Shown: piece by piece, positions 45,964-57,900 of the stretch | Layout: every line of letters starts with the position of its first letter | Position numbering within the stretch: position 1 is the first letter of the stretch | NCBI GenBank assembly: GCA_018806985.1 | Contig: JADANN010000364.1 | Coordinates: forward strand, 2,418,001-2,482,000 | Direction: 5' to 3' | DNA length: 64,000 nt | From: Angiostrongylus vasorum | Lineage: Eukaryota; Nematoda; Chromadorea; Rhabditida; Metastrongylidae | Translations under genes and position numbers: made by a program | The notes under the pieces: model-generated | What the model was told of the DNA's origin: nothing | Databases searched by the model: none | What the model saw: the letters and a program-made list of their open reading frames with translations, nothing else

Positions 45964-46315
45964 ATCCGTCTTCACGCCTGCTTTGCGGATCCCAGGACTT
46001 CTCACATTCGATTCGTTTCCACGCATCCATTATCCGCGAAGATCTTCAACTTTTACGTGTGGGTTCGGTTGCTGCTTGAGGATTTTCATTTCATCTTGAA
46101 TGTCGTAGAATTCTGCTCGAGCAAGTCTTCCGAGTCCTGAAATAGGTACGCTGGAGCATTCGCAGTTGGATTGAGAGGGTGATTTTTCTCCCAGACAAGT
46201 TCGGTGTCAATTTGCCGACCCCGGAGGGTGAGAGTCATGCTTGGCCCGGAGTTGAATCGTGCTAGCATCATGTTCGTGATAACATACATCACTACCATTA
46301 TGCTATCCAACCCAT
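45964..46315 (-). mobile_element. SINE-B, full-length copy
   Basis: Good copy in reverse. The tail at the left is 'tgcggatcccaggacttctc', the central block is 'caatttgccgaccccggagg', and the head at the right is 'taatggtagtgatgtatg'. Confidence 0.85.
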
Positions 46316-46334
46316 GGTACTCAAGTTATTTAAT

Positions 46335-46420
46335 GCAAATGTCTCAGCATCATTGTGGTTGTATTTCACATAATACCCTGCCGTGAAAATTTGTAGTGGC
46401 AATAAATAAAAGTTAAAAGT
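46335..46420 (+). mobile_element. SINE-C tail fragment
   Basis: 'tctcagcatcattgtggttg', 'tttcacataataccctgccg', then 'ggcaataaataaaagttaaa'. It abuts the SINE-B copy to its left. Confidence 0.7.
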
Positions 46421-46639
46421 TAGTTATTTGCTTGTGTAAAACTGAAATTGTGAGCGACGGCTACTTTTTTTTAATTGCCGCTAATTTTCGGCACAAAGAA
46501 TTTACGGAGTTGATAGCCAGGGAATCTTGTAGAAGAGAGATTCTATCTCACTCTTAATGACTTTTCTAGGTGATGGTGTTTTAATTTAAGTTTGCTTAGG
46601 ATTCAAACCTCAAAAAATTCAATTTCTATCCCAGTGTAG

Positions 46640-46918
46640 GCCGCGTGTGGCGCAGTGGTCGCAGGCGTCACTGCGACACACGTGAAATCAATCCTCGCCC
46701 TCATGGCCCACGAAGCCCTTCATCCCTCTGGGGTCGGCAAATTGGTACCAGAGTTGTTTGAGAGGATAGCAGCACTGGCTCGATAAATCGGTAGGCCACC
46801 GCGAGTAAAGGCAAGATATGCATTCAGTCACCTCCAACGATACTTATTGAAGTCAGAATGCATGGCGCATCCCTCAGGCTTTGATCAACGCCGAGAGCAT
46901 TTTTTAGCTTTTTTTATC
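46640..46918 (+). mobile_element. SINE-A, full-length copy
   Basis: Head 'cgcgtgtggcgcagtggtcg', intact central block 'tggggtcggcaaattggtac', tail to 'caacgccgagagcat'. One of the least diverged copies. Confidence 0.88.
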
Positions 46919-47153
46919 CCGGTATAGTAAAAAAAATTTCGTATTACTGAGTGAAGGTCTCTAGATTCTGATAGTTTTTCTACTCCAATTGATAAGTTCC
47001 GTATTAGTCGAGACATGATTACTCTTGCTCGCCTTCCGCCATTATATCCCGCCTTTGAGAGACAGTTACGGAATCAAGCTGTTTAATAGTGTGCAGGGAG
47101 AGGTGTCAATACCTACAGAACTTCTTGTATGTACTGGTAATGATCTCTTCATA

Positions 47154-47300
47154 ACCACAGTGATGCTGAGATATTTGCAAAACTCCAGACCGCAGGCGGT
47201 GGGGATCGATCCCGTTATTACCCTTTCGTGGGCTAAAGTGTTCACAACTACACTATGTGGTCCCTTGGTGTCGCTTTTTCTCTCAGCTGTGTTCTAACCT
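47154..47300 (-). mobile_element. SINE-C, 5' truncated
   Basis: Reverse copy with 'gatatttgcaaaactcca', 'gtggggatcgatcccgtta' (B-box-like) and 'actatgtggtcccttggtg'. Confidence 0.7.
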
Positions 47301-47439
47301 GTTGATCTCTTCATAACTGGAGAGGTGGCACACTATACGGTTTTAGAGCTCATGTTTGATTTGCTGAATAAAGGAAGGGAACTCTAAACCGATACCTGGT
47401 AGGTGGGTCCACCTTTAGCTGAGGAAGAATTGAGAAGAA

Positions 47440-47770
47440 GGGCTCATCTTATTAGCAGCTATAGGAAAAATAGAAAAGGACACGTACAAGTCGTATACGG
47501 AAGCCGAATAGTGGGCACTTGGTTGCTCAACAGAACGGGTACGGGACAACGGTGTTGAAATGGAAAGATGAGAAGGACATTAATGTGCTGTTCACAGCTC
47601 ACGCCGCATCTTTCCCTTTCAAGTCATCAAAAAAAGCTAAAACCAGAGAAAGCTTCAACAGAAATACCTTCTCTCGAGTGTTTTCCCTAGTCTTTGACAT
47701 GGTGGCTCATCTACTAGTCCGTGCCAGTGTTGTTCTGCGCAGAAAGGAGGAATGTGGCATCAAGTAAGTG
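47440..47770 (+). mobile_element. piggyBac-like transposase fragment
   Basis: One frame reads SYRKNRKGHVQVVYGSRIVG. After a frameshift another reads QQNGYGTTVLKWKDEKDINV, LFTAH. This is the order 'RKNRKG ... G...V.KWKDK.DV..LST.H' that I know from piggyBac-family transposases (the region ahead of the last catalytic Asp). No inverted ends or TTAA duplication were found. Confidence 0.45.
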
Positions 47771-48739
47771 AACACGGCAATTCATTTTGGAATTTGGATC
47801 GGCAATTCCGTGATGACATTTTGAAATAAAGAAACTCATTGACAGAGACGATATTTTTTGAGGCTCAAACTCAATTCGAGGCTCAAAGTGGTTGCACAAC
47901 TTTTTTCTTCAAGAACTATGTTCTGAGCGCAAAATTAAGTGGAAACTAATGTGAGAAAGGTCAAGAAGAATGAGAAAGAAGCATCATGGATGGGTGGACA
48001 CTACTGTTGACATGGTGGATGTATTGAAGAGTATGTTGTCACAATACTTGACTTTATTATGTATCCTACTACTGCAAAAGCAGCGTCCCTGTTTCTCGAC
48101 TCTTAGTAGATTTGCAGAGGCCCAAATCATTGATGTCGCCTCTTTACATCTCGTTAGAATCCTCTAGTGTTATTTCAAAAAGTTTATTGGCTGAAATGTC
48201 GAGATATTATGGTGTACCATTCTACGGAAAGGTTACTGTGCAATTTTTTCTGCAGCGTGTAGTGTATATAGTGTCAGAATATCGTTGCATGTTCGCCTTC
48301 GTTGGAAAACGTGAAACATAGCCCTCCTGTAAATCATGATGATGTGCCGAGGTCCTTCTATAGTTCTACTATAAAGAGATTTACTTTTCACGAACTTAGA
48401 AAAAAAAACAAAAAAAACAAACATACAAAGCAAAAGAAGCTTGTCAAACAATGCCTTTGGCATAAGTGAACTCTCAATCAATCTTTATTTGAGCCTATGT
48501 AAGTCCTCACACATAAAAAAGCTCCGGAACGCGATTTAGACCTCTTTATATAGAAAATAATGGCCAATTTGCCATGATCATTGGATTTACCTATCCTATA
48601 GATTGAAAAATAAATCCTTTTCTCTCGTTTGGCCGCTCTCCGTCTTCAACTAACACTTAAGAAGATCAGTAACATCATTTGCTTCCCGCCAACTATTACG
48701 GCTTATGAGTACGAATTAAAAGCGATCTATAGCTAGTTG
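47771..48739. other. No gene recognised
   Basis: Nothing supported; frames below 85 codons. Confidence 0.4.
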
Positions 48740-51200
48740 GAGAAAGTGATCTCCAACGATGGGTCCTATAACTCGTTGTCGGGGCCATTCAACGCCGTCT
48801 ACGACACTGGAGCAGAAGTGTTGAACAGCATGGAACATGCGACAGTAGAGAAGTCGGCGGCGTCGGGGGTTCTCGCCAACACGAGTTTGTCCATGAACAT
48901 CGATTCATTCGAACAATTAACAACCCCCAATCGGACCTTTACGATTAAAAATATGTAGATGAATACCGGCTTTGATAAACTTCTTCGTTTACGCAAGGAC
49001 ATCAAACTATGATGAAGAAGAAGTCGAAGCGTTCTATGTGAACTTGAGAAGCTCTAAAGAGAAGGCCATGCATTCTCTTCAAGGTCATCATTGGAGATTT
49101 TAACGCAAGGACTGGACCAAGAAGAACGTCTGAATAACGTCATATTGAGACCGAAGGATTAGAATGGAACGAACAGGGTGAGCAGCTATCTGAGTTTATC
49201 ATGGCGACCAAGACAATCCATGGTAACTCACAATTCCAGAAGCCCCACCCTCAACGCAGGACGTGGGAGTCTCCGAATGGAGAGTACCATAACGAAATAG
49301 ACCACACCATATCAAACTGAAGGTTTTGCCTAACCGATGTCGCTTTTGTCCCGAAATTCTACACGGGATCAGACTACCGCCTCCTTCGTACAAGATTCAA
49401 ATTCTCGCGGAAAGGAAAAGTAGCCGCGAAATTCAAAAAAGCGACCAAAACTCTAAAGTCCCAAAACTACGAAACACCGCGATTTATTCGGTCCATTAGT
49501 CGGCTATTGGGAAGATGTCGTTTGTGATAACACCGACGAAGAATACGATCGTCTCATTCAAATTCTTAATGTTAGCGCTTTGGAACTGAGTTCGAAAGTC
49601 ACAAAGAGACTTCTATCGTCAAAAGCACTCGACTTGTTACCCCAAGGTGGAATCGCCTGAGCTACAGAAAGCCGCCAGCTTACGTTAGAACTTGCAAAAC
49701 AAAGCAGGGAGGCGATTAAAGAGGATCCTAAAGAGAGAAAAACAGCAGTTATCCTCGAAGCCTTAAAGACAGGAAAAAAGCGTTAGCAAAGCCTACAGAT
49801 GATTCGCCAATTAGGAAATTAAGATGATTGCATCTCAACGCTCAGACGGAGCTGTTAGAACTTCCAGAACGGCAATGGAGAAGGATGATTCACGATCACT
49901 ACTGGGATCTATTTAGTATCCACATCCTACTGCCTTCATACGAAATAAAAAAAAGATGGTTATGTCGTCTCATCGGCTCTCCCTTCCGAAATCAGATATG
50001 CTGTTTTGTGGAAAATCCAACAACATCAGGTTCGGGTAGGATAGGATCCGAACATCTGAAGAACCTCCCGCTAATCCTAAACACTGGCTCGACTCTTCAC
50101 ACGTTACCAGACTGAATGCAAGCTTCGTACTCAGTGGAAGGAAACTATCGCCTAATCTGCTTGCAAACACTGAGCAGAAGGCACCAATAAGAGCAAGCAA
50201 GGTCTCGAAAAAGATTCGGTACGATGGACCACACTAATACGATAAAAAGACTCATTAAAGCGAGGGAGTATAAGCGACCGCTATGTCTCACTTTCATCGA
50301 TTTAGAGAAGGTTTTGACTCAGCTGAGATGGAAGCAGTCATGGAAGCTCTTGATAGTCAAGGAGTCCCTACTCAGTACGTAAAGATTCTTCGTGAGCTGT
50401 ACAAAAATTTCACAACCGAAATATCACCATTCTACAACGATATTAACATCGACGTCAAAAGAGGGGGTTAGGCAAGGCGATACCATCTCCCTAAAATTAT
50501 TCACCGCCACTCTCGAGAACGTCATGCGAACATTGGAATGGGATAATATGGCAGTGAAAATCGGTGGTCGGCAGTTACATCATCTTCGCTTTGCTGATGA
50601 CATCGTCCTTATAACACCAAAGATTAACCAAGTGGAACGTATGCTTGCCGCCTTTGATAAACCTGTGGAAATATTGGTCTTCGACTGAATCTAACAAAAA
50701 CGATGTTCATGAGGAACGGATTGGTTTCGTATGCTCCATTCATGCTCAACGAAATGAATTTCTCCTAATGCTACAATTGCGTCTATCTACTTCGGGAAAT
50801 CAATATGATGAACAACTTAGCTCCGAAGTTGAGCAGAAGGAAATAAGTTGCTTGGAGAGCTTTCAAGAGCATCAAGTATCTAGTGAAGAAAACAAAGAAC
50901 ACCCGATTCCGTGGTCCACCTCTTCAACTTCGCCATAAGCCAAACTGTTGAATATAAGGTGGGCAAGACTCGTAATGCGTATTATGAATGGTAACCGATG
51001 GATAAGCGCTGTTAGTGAGTGAATTCCTAGGGATGTCAATACTGCAGGAAGACCACAGACCCGATGGTCAGAGTTCTTCAAGAAGACCCTAGAAGAGTGG
51101 TATGATGCCACCTTTACCAGCGCTGTTTGATCTGCAAGGAAGTTGTGCGTTTAGAGCAGGATCAGTAGTGCAGATTCCACGCGCTCAATAAACTCGACAT
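48740..51200 (+). mobile_element. RTE-type LINE, longest copy, multiply frameshifted
   Basis: Covers the endonuclease from FNAVYDTGAEV through ANTSLSMNIDSFEQLT, then [34 protein letters not shown] and FYTGSDYRLLRTRF-like segments, i.e. the catalytic GDFNA and SDHRL equivalents. The linker has RIGSEHLKNLPLIL. The reverse transcriptase shows RFREGFDSAEMEAVMEALDS, VRQGDTISLKLFTATLENVM (after a frame change) and LHHLRFADDIVLITPKINQ with the catalytic ADD. The C-terminal part near 50960-51110 reads IRWARLVMRIMNGNRWI-like and ends ...RWSEFFKKTLEEWYDA. The element is 5' truncated and has at least five frame changes. It is the reference copy for the other RTE fragments in the window. Confidence 0.9.
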
Positions 51201-51679
51201 AGAGATGCTATTTACAATCAATTCGCTTCTCTTAGCTAGCCGAGTTACTTCCTAGTTCCTCTTGTCATCACACTCTTCATCTAGGCTTTCTATGGCAAGC
51301 ATATTTCATTTTTATTATGTATGTGCATATAAGTTGGTCTCGTTGTCTCATTGTAGTTCTATTCGTAGTCTTTGATAGAGATTTAATTACTCAAGTTTGA
51401 GTGTGGCAAAACTACACAACACATCCATAAGTGCTGCGTGACACACACCAATCCAAATTCTCTCTGTTGTACACAGTTTATTGCAAGATAAGCGACCCAG
51501 GATTCCCAGTGTGACATGTGAGCATTCTACCACTGAGCCAGTATGGTCTGGTATGTCTGTTTTTAAAGTTAAAAAAGGGACATTGTTTCTCTCTGCACAT
51601 GCATTTGAGCCAGTGCGTGTCGCGAATGTGTTAATATGTTGTTACCAAGTGTACATTATCATTCATGAAAGAGCTGTTT

Positions 51680-52520
51680 AAGAAAAGTAGTCGGTGTTTG
51701 TTATCAGACAGTCAAAATCATTTTGCTTTAATAGATACATTCTTATTACTCCAATTTTATTCAGCTTCCTCGTCGATTTTTGACTCGATTTGAGCCAAAC
51801 TAGTCGACAACTAGTAAATGGGTGTACGCCAAAATCAACGGCTTTGACATTCCATGGCGGGAATTTTCCTCCACGAATGACAAGGGTTTCGTCGTCTAAT
51901 TGGTGTGTTTCGGTGTTCCGGCCTTTCGTTTCCTTTAGGGCAATCAGTTGAAATTTGATGTTAACAGCAGCTTCAAAAAGAGCATAAAGTTCGATTTCTG
52001 AGTACGATGTTTTGCTATAATGGGTGCAACACAACATGCAGTTTCCATGACTTCCCATGGGCACGTGCAATCAGCCCGGTTTTATGAAGCCCTGTGTAGT
52101 ACGAGATCTGATCACTTTTTCATCGGTTATCTCACTGCTGGACGTCGGAGACGAGAGCGCCCCCTAGTGAAGGGTTTTGAATCTGGTTGATTGCCGCCTG
52201 AGCTATTTGTTGTTTCCTGGAGTCTGAACGCCACTTTTGCTGAATCTGTTCCCAGGTCGTCATGACCAAAAGCAATCGCCAGCCCATGCGGATCAAAGCT
52301 GAGTTTGCTGCCTCAGCACTTGTTTGGTACCTGGATGGTGGTCATTTCCGGTATTGACCTACCCTTGGTTGAGCCTATTGATGGAAACTTCTAATTCCTT
52401 CTTGGCTTGGGCGGCTCTACTAGTGGATAAATGGATAAACTCTTCTTTGTTCATTGCAGCCAATTACCCCGGACACCAGACACTCCACGCCTTTGATAAG
52501 GCTGTAAAACATTAGGGGAT
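51680..52520 (-). mobile_element. RTE-type LINE remnant, second subfamily, 5' half
   Basis: A 130-codon minus frame reads YSEIELYALFEAAVNIKFQL, IALKETKGRNTETHQLDDET, LVIRGGKFPPWNVKAVDFGV, matching the endonuclease start of a different RTE subfamily ('ALQETK...LVIRG'). The sequence to its right (52080-52520) is most likely the untranslated leader. No reverse transcriptase remains on the left, where an unrelated junction follows. Confidence 0.7.
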
Positions 52521-53394
52521 TGGAAGAACAATGAAAAATTACTTCTTTAAAAAAGCTGCCAACTTTTCCGACCCTCATTTAAGGTAAGTCAGACGATTGA
52601 GACTTAGAATAAGGGGAACAAGGTAGCAATTAAGATGGATTTGAAGAATGTATGGATATAAACGGATTACAGAAAACGATTCCAGGTCCTATCCGCTGGA
52701 AAGAATAGAAATTCCCCATGCCCTATTATTTTGAAGCTTCTTCAAGATTTAAACGAAAAGCGTTTTCTTGTCTCTCTCTCTAGCAACACCAGCATTCTTA
52801 CTGTTTGGTGAAGAAGTAGATGTGATTTTGGACGGTTAATCTTAAAGTCATAATAATAACATAATAACTAGGCCTAAAAAAACAACTTCATTTGTTCCTT
52901 CACTGATAAGATAACAACTTCGATAATCGAAATAAGAACTACTGGAATCTGCATCTTTCGCCAATAAAATGAAGTCTACTTGTTCTGGCCACAGTGAATT
53001 GTAATCTTGAAGTTTTGCAAACGACACATTGTCAGAAGGCGTTTGAAGTAGCGCTTTGAAGATCTTTCCAGTGATAAGCTAACACGGTACTGTCGATGGG
53101 TAGGCTTTCTCAATGCGCCGTACTATCGAAAAGCACATCACGCCACACTACCAGACGATTCAACCCTTCTGCTTGAAATCCACAGCGGACCTGTTGGTGC
53201 TTACACAGTAAAGTCTAGAGGTTGGGAGCACTTTATCATCACGAAAGCATATCATCTAGGCGAGGAGGCTTCTATAAGCAGGTCTGTCGTATACAGAACG
53301 CCTATGCGCTCTCAAAGTGCGCATTTTTCAATGGGAAAACTACCTCCTTGGGAACAAACACATTCCTAACTCTCAATACACGTTTTCATATGTA
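52521..53394. other. No gene recognised
   Basis: No exon or repeat named. Confidence 0.4.
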
Positions 53395-53675
53395 TTCTTT
53401 CTTTGATAAGCTCATATGAGTCTGATAAATAGTCGTTTTCGGCTAACGTTTCGACGTCTTCGTCTTCATCAGATCCGATGATTTGAGTCGATAGACAACA
53501 ACTGTTCTTCTTCTCGATGTGGTATCTCCGTCTTCGTATCGAGTCGGATCTTCTTCAATAGAGCAACCTTATGAGGCATACCCGCCTCGGATCATCGATT
53601 CCGATGAAGATGAAGACGTCGAAATTATAGCCGAAAATAAAGATTATTTATCAACATCGTGTAAGCTTATACAAG
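53395..53675. repeat. Inverted repeat with hammerhead-like motif in both arms
   Basis: Arm 53395-53500 (minus sense) and arm 53570-53675 (plus sense) match in inverted orientation: 'gatgaagacgaagacgtcga', 'ttagccgaaaa', 'gactatttatca', 'gagcttat'. A spacer of about 70 bases separates them. The minus arm has CTGATGA, extra A, GACG/CGTC stem, GAAAC, GTT (53472-53441). The plus arm is more decayed (CCGATGA ... GAAATTA). Confidence 0.7.
53441..53472 (-). ncRNA. Hammerhead-like core, second sequence type
   Basis: CTGATGA, extra A, GACG, loop AAGA, CGTC, GAAAC, GTTAGCC. Stem II is intact but different in sequence from the GGCG/CGCC copies, which is compensatory variation expected of a paired stem. 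The cleavage triplet would be GUU. Confidence 0.4.
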
Positions 53676-53758
53676 ATAGAATACATACATATCGATTAGT
53701 CATGCTAAGGTTAAAGGAAGTTCGGTTTTGAAGTATTATAACACATTTTTTGTTGAAG

Positions 53759-54035
53759 GGCGCGTGTGGCGCAGTGATCGGTGGCGCCCTGCAACACGCA
53801 TGCCGAATCGATCCGCGCACCCACGGCCCACCGAGTCTTCCATCCATTCGGGGTCGACAAACTGGTACTAGACTTACCTGGGAGGGTATCAGCACTGGCT
53901 ACGTACATCGGCAGGCCATCGCGAGTCATTGTAAAGGCCAGATGTGCATTCGATCACCTCCAAACTAGGCTCAATGAAGTCGAATGCATGGCGCATCCCT
54001 CAGGGATTGATCAACGCCAAGAGCTTTATCCTTTT
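53759..54035 (+). mobile_element. SINE-A, full-length copy
   Basis: Head 'gcgcgtgtggcgcagtgatc', B-box-like 'gaatcgatccgcg', central block 'cggggtcgacaaactggtac', tail ending 'caagagctttatccttttta'. Confidence 0.88.
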
Positions 54036-54367
54036 TAACCTTTATAACACATTTTCATCAACGATGTTGTAAACGTCAAACCAGAGACATTTATTTTACA
54101 AGGTACGGCTTCTGGAAATCCAGTGTGAATGGAGGTATTCCAAGTGCGTTCCAAGAGTAGCTGTAGATGGAGTGCGCATTCATCAATGCGTAAGCTACCG
54201 TTTTGGAAAGAAGAAAAGTTCTTAACCCGTGTTTTCATACCACCTTACTGATGTTGTAAATCTCTTACTCAAGACATTTCTTTAGCTACAAATATTCCCA
54301 CAACCTCTACAATTGGAAGCGTTATAGTGATCTACAACGAGTTGACATTTGTTGCATAAAACCTCTA
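54036..54367. other. No gene recognised
   Basis: Spacer between SINE copies upstream of the TMX3 gene. Confidence 0.4.
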
Positions 54368-54650
54368 AGGTTGCAGATCCCAGCAATTCTCACATTCGAT
54401 TCGTTCCCCTCGCATTCATCGTCCACAAAGGCCTTTGAACATTTGCAGTGTGGTTGCTACCTGAGGATTTCGTCTTCCTCTTGTGTGAATGTCGCAGAAT
54501 TCTTGTTGAGTCGATTCTCCTTGTAATCTAGGAGATAGCCGAGCTAAGGCATTCCCATGTGGATTGATTGGAGAAGAACGTAAGGGGTTCTGAACCAACG
54601 CATTGATTTCCAATGGACTGCATCACTAGCCACTGTGCTTCTCTGGATAG
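54368..54650 (-). mobile_element. SINE-B, head-deleted copy
   Basis: Tail and middle only ('gcagatcccagcaattctca' to 'attcccatgtggattgattg'), then a poorly matched remnant of the head. It lies about 290 bases upstream of the TMX3 start codon. Confidence 0.65.
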
Positions 54651-54919
54651 TGAATACTCCGCGAGTTATGAATTTCCACAGGCCTCCAGTCTTCTGCGCC
54701 TGGCAGCTAACCACTCAGTAAGGAAAGTCACTGGGAGTTCACTTGAAGTTACCGCAATTACGTACAATCTCATGCAATTGACGCGCAATTATTTTATTTG
54801 AAGTTTTGTTGCTGACGCTTTCGGTCACCTATCGTTTTATCCAGTAATCACATAGGGTATTGCTTTCGATATAGTTTTGTACTCTGGAGACAGTTCAGGA
54901 GATTTTAGAAGAATATTTA

Positions 54920-54939
54920 CGCCATCCTTTGCAGATTGT
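54920..54939 (+). promoter_or_regulatory. Probable trans-splice acceptor upstream of TMX3
   Basis: 'ccatcctttgcag' ends at 54934, five bases before the ATG at 54940. A TTTGCAG so close to a start codon with no upstream coding exon is typical of spliced-leader acceptors in nematodes. Inferred from position only. Confidence 0.45.
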
Positions 54940-57900
54940 ATGCGACATCCATTGTTTCTGTTATTAGTGTTTAGCAAATGTTGCTCGGCAGCAGGACAGT
55001 TAACTGTTGTCATTGATCTAAACGAAAAATTCTTGGATGTTAGCGATGAAGGGCTATGGATTGTCAAGGCAAGTTGGGATTTTTCGTTATTTCTTTTATC
55101 AGAGTGATGTCGTTTTTTGTAGCCCTGAAGTACTGTTCATACAGTCAGATGCCTAGGTCTAGTAGAGCACTAGATCCCATTTGAAGCCTTTTTACAGAAA
55201 AAAAAACACTGGAACTAGTTTTCCGCTCCTCTCTCTGTGTGTTTGTAACGGGTGCATGGAGCGCAGTGGTCGGAGGCAACCTGCAATACGCATGGGATCG
55301 ATTCCCGCGCCCCAGGCTCATTTAGCCTTCCATCTCTCCGAGCTTGGCATATTGGTACCATACTTGTCTGGGAGGATAGCAGCACTGGCTCGATGCATCA
55401 GTAGGCCACCGCCAGTCGTTGTAAAGTTCAGATATGCATTCAATCACCTCAATGGATCGAATGCATGGCGCATCCTTCAGGGATTGGTCAGCGCTGAGAG
55501 CTTTATCCTTTATACTTTTTTATCCTCTCTGCGCTTATAACGATCGCATAGAGGAGTGCTAATAATGTTCGGTAGTTGAAAAGAATATAAACAAAACTGC
55601 ATCTTTTATTTATGCGTTTTTTCAAAGTTAGAGCTGTCGGTGTAAAATAGTACTTTCTGAGTTTCACTACAGTTCTATGCTCCATGGTGTGCGCACTGTA
55701 AACGACTACTGCCTGTCTGGGAACACCTTGGTCATGCCGTTAGCGACAAGAATCTACCGGTACGGGTTGCAAAGATGGACTGCACACGTTTCACGAGTGC
55801 TTGTAATAAGCTCTCTGTTAACGGATATCCCACCATTATATTTTTCCGTCGTGGACGGAAAATCGAGTATTTTGGAGAGCGCACAAAAGAGGCGTTGTTC
55901 AACTTCGTCGTAAAGAGTGCTGCTCCAGTTGTCGAGAAAGTTAACGGCGTCAGATTGAATGAAGTAGGCTTTTGTTTTCTTGTGTCACTTGTAAGGGCTA
56001 TTTTTTTGATTCAGAAGTTTTTTAGTCGCGTTCTATTTGGTGTCCAAAAAGGGCGTGATAGGAAATGACAAAGCATAGAATCCACTAACAGACGTCTTGT
56101 GATCATCTATTTACTGTGACAACCTTATCAGTAAGAATCTTTACTCTGCGCTTGCCGATACCGATTGCTATGTGAAGGCATATTAGTACAAGAGACCAAC
56201 GTGTCTGACAGATTCCTTATAACACGAGCCTCGAAACGTACTGCATATCGATAGTCTTCCACAGCAGTAGCTTTGATTTTTTGTCGTAGTCGATGTTGTC
56301 CTTAATCAAAGCTACAGTTGAGCTCACGAGGTTTGATTTGTAATAGGAATATGGCTAAGTAGTCTAAACTTTGCGGTACACCTCTAAAGGATTATCCACA
56401 TTGTAATGTGTTTCCCCCTCTCGACGATTTACTGCCTTGTCATGGCTGGGAGATGTTCCTTAGTATGAGGCTGCGATGTACAATGGAGAGATTCATCCCT
56501 CCGGAAGGGCCTTCCAAGCTGAGTCTGACGTTTCTATCAGGAAACGCAGCAGAGTAAACCATAGCAAGATCTACCACCGTCCTGGTATCAAACTAGTCGC
56601 ATAGTGGAAAATGTCCCTCTGATCCACAATGGCGGCGGCTACCTGTGGTGGTGACGACCCGGGGCAGACTGGCTGACCTCGGGACTTCCGTAAACCACAG
56701 TGGCTAAACCAGTAAAATTCCGAGGAAGTAGACATTATGCTGGGGCCCGCACACCCAGTGAAGACGAGCTATCCAAATATCCAACTAAATAATGTGCCTC
56801 CGCAAGCGATTTAACGAGAAGGTTCTTTTTTCTGGGTTTATCTCTTTGGTAACCTTTCATTTGCACGGATTATACCCGCCTGTTGTGAAGTTGTGGATAT
56901 AATTTATTAGATAAGCTTCATATTAATGTTGTGTTTCCAAGCTCTTGGGAAAGAAGACGAAACCAACCTAAACGTCAGTTATTGTAAAGCATATATACTG
57001 TCACAACCATATCTATTTGGTTCAGCAATAGTGCAGGAATTTAATAACTAGATATTGTTGCAGATTAGACGTGATTCTCGAAGTGATCCTGCATTTGTTA
57101 TCATTGGTGATGAGAAGGATGATATGCAAGCAGAATTTGAAGTGGTTGCGGACTCATTGTTTTGGAAGGTATCCGTGTTTATTTGTCTGAATAGATCTAG
57201 CGTAGCTTTTCTGTCGGGTATATTTGCCTAGTCTATCTCGGCTGTAATGTCGCGTTGGTGCAGTGGTCGGAGGCTCCCTGCGATACACATGGGATCGATA
57301 TCCGCTCTGCAGGCCCACCAAGCCCTCGATCCTTTCGGGGGTCGGCAAGTTGGTACCAAACTTGTCTGGGAGGATAGCAGCACTGGCTCGATAGGCCACC
57401 GCGAGTCATTGTGAAGGCCAGATATGCATTCAATCACTTTCGACGTAGCTAAATAAAGTCGGATGCATAGCGTATCCTTCAGGGGATTGATGAACGCCGA
57501 GAGCTTTCCTCTTTAGCTTTGTCTCGACCACTTTATATGTTGTCATAACATGGTTACGTCGGTTTGCACCGACAACTTTGAATCATAATTCAGCTGACTA
57601 GAAACGTTTTAGTCTTGTTTTGTTAATTATTCCTTTCTCAACCGGATAACAAATCCTAAAATCCCATTATAAGCAGCTGGCCAAAGCTCCTGTTTTATTA
57701 TGTTTTTCCTCCAAATCTATAACTCCATGTTTGCATTTTGTTCAATATATTGAATCATTGTTTAGAATAGATTTTTCTCCACAGCTGATTCTGAAGTCCC
57801 AACTTCGCTACGTGAATCAGGTGCACGTGTTGCTGTTTTCAAAGACTCTTCATTCTTTCCATACTATGGCTCTGTTGGTTGGTATTTTACTATTTCTGTT

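Noticed and set aside
46640..46720. A tRNA gene suggested by A- and B-box-like sequences in SINE heads
   Set aside because: The heads do not fold into a full cloverleaf by eye and always continue into SINE bodies, so they are tRNA-derived promoters and not tRNA genes.
57154..57437. Minus-strand frames in TMX3 intron 3
   Set aside because: They are antisense to the SINE-A copy at 57250-57513.
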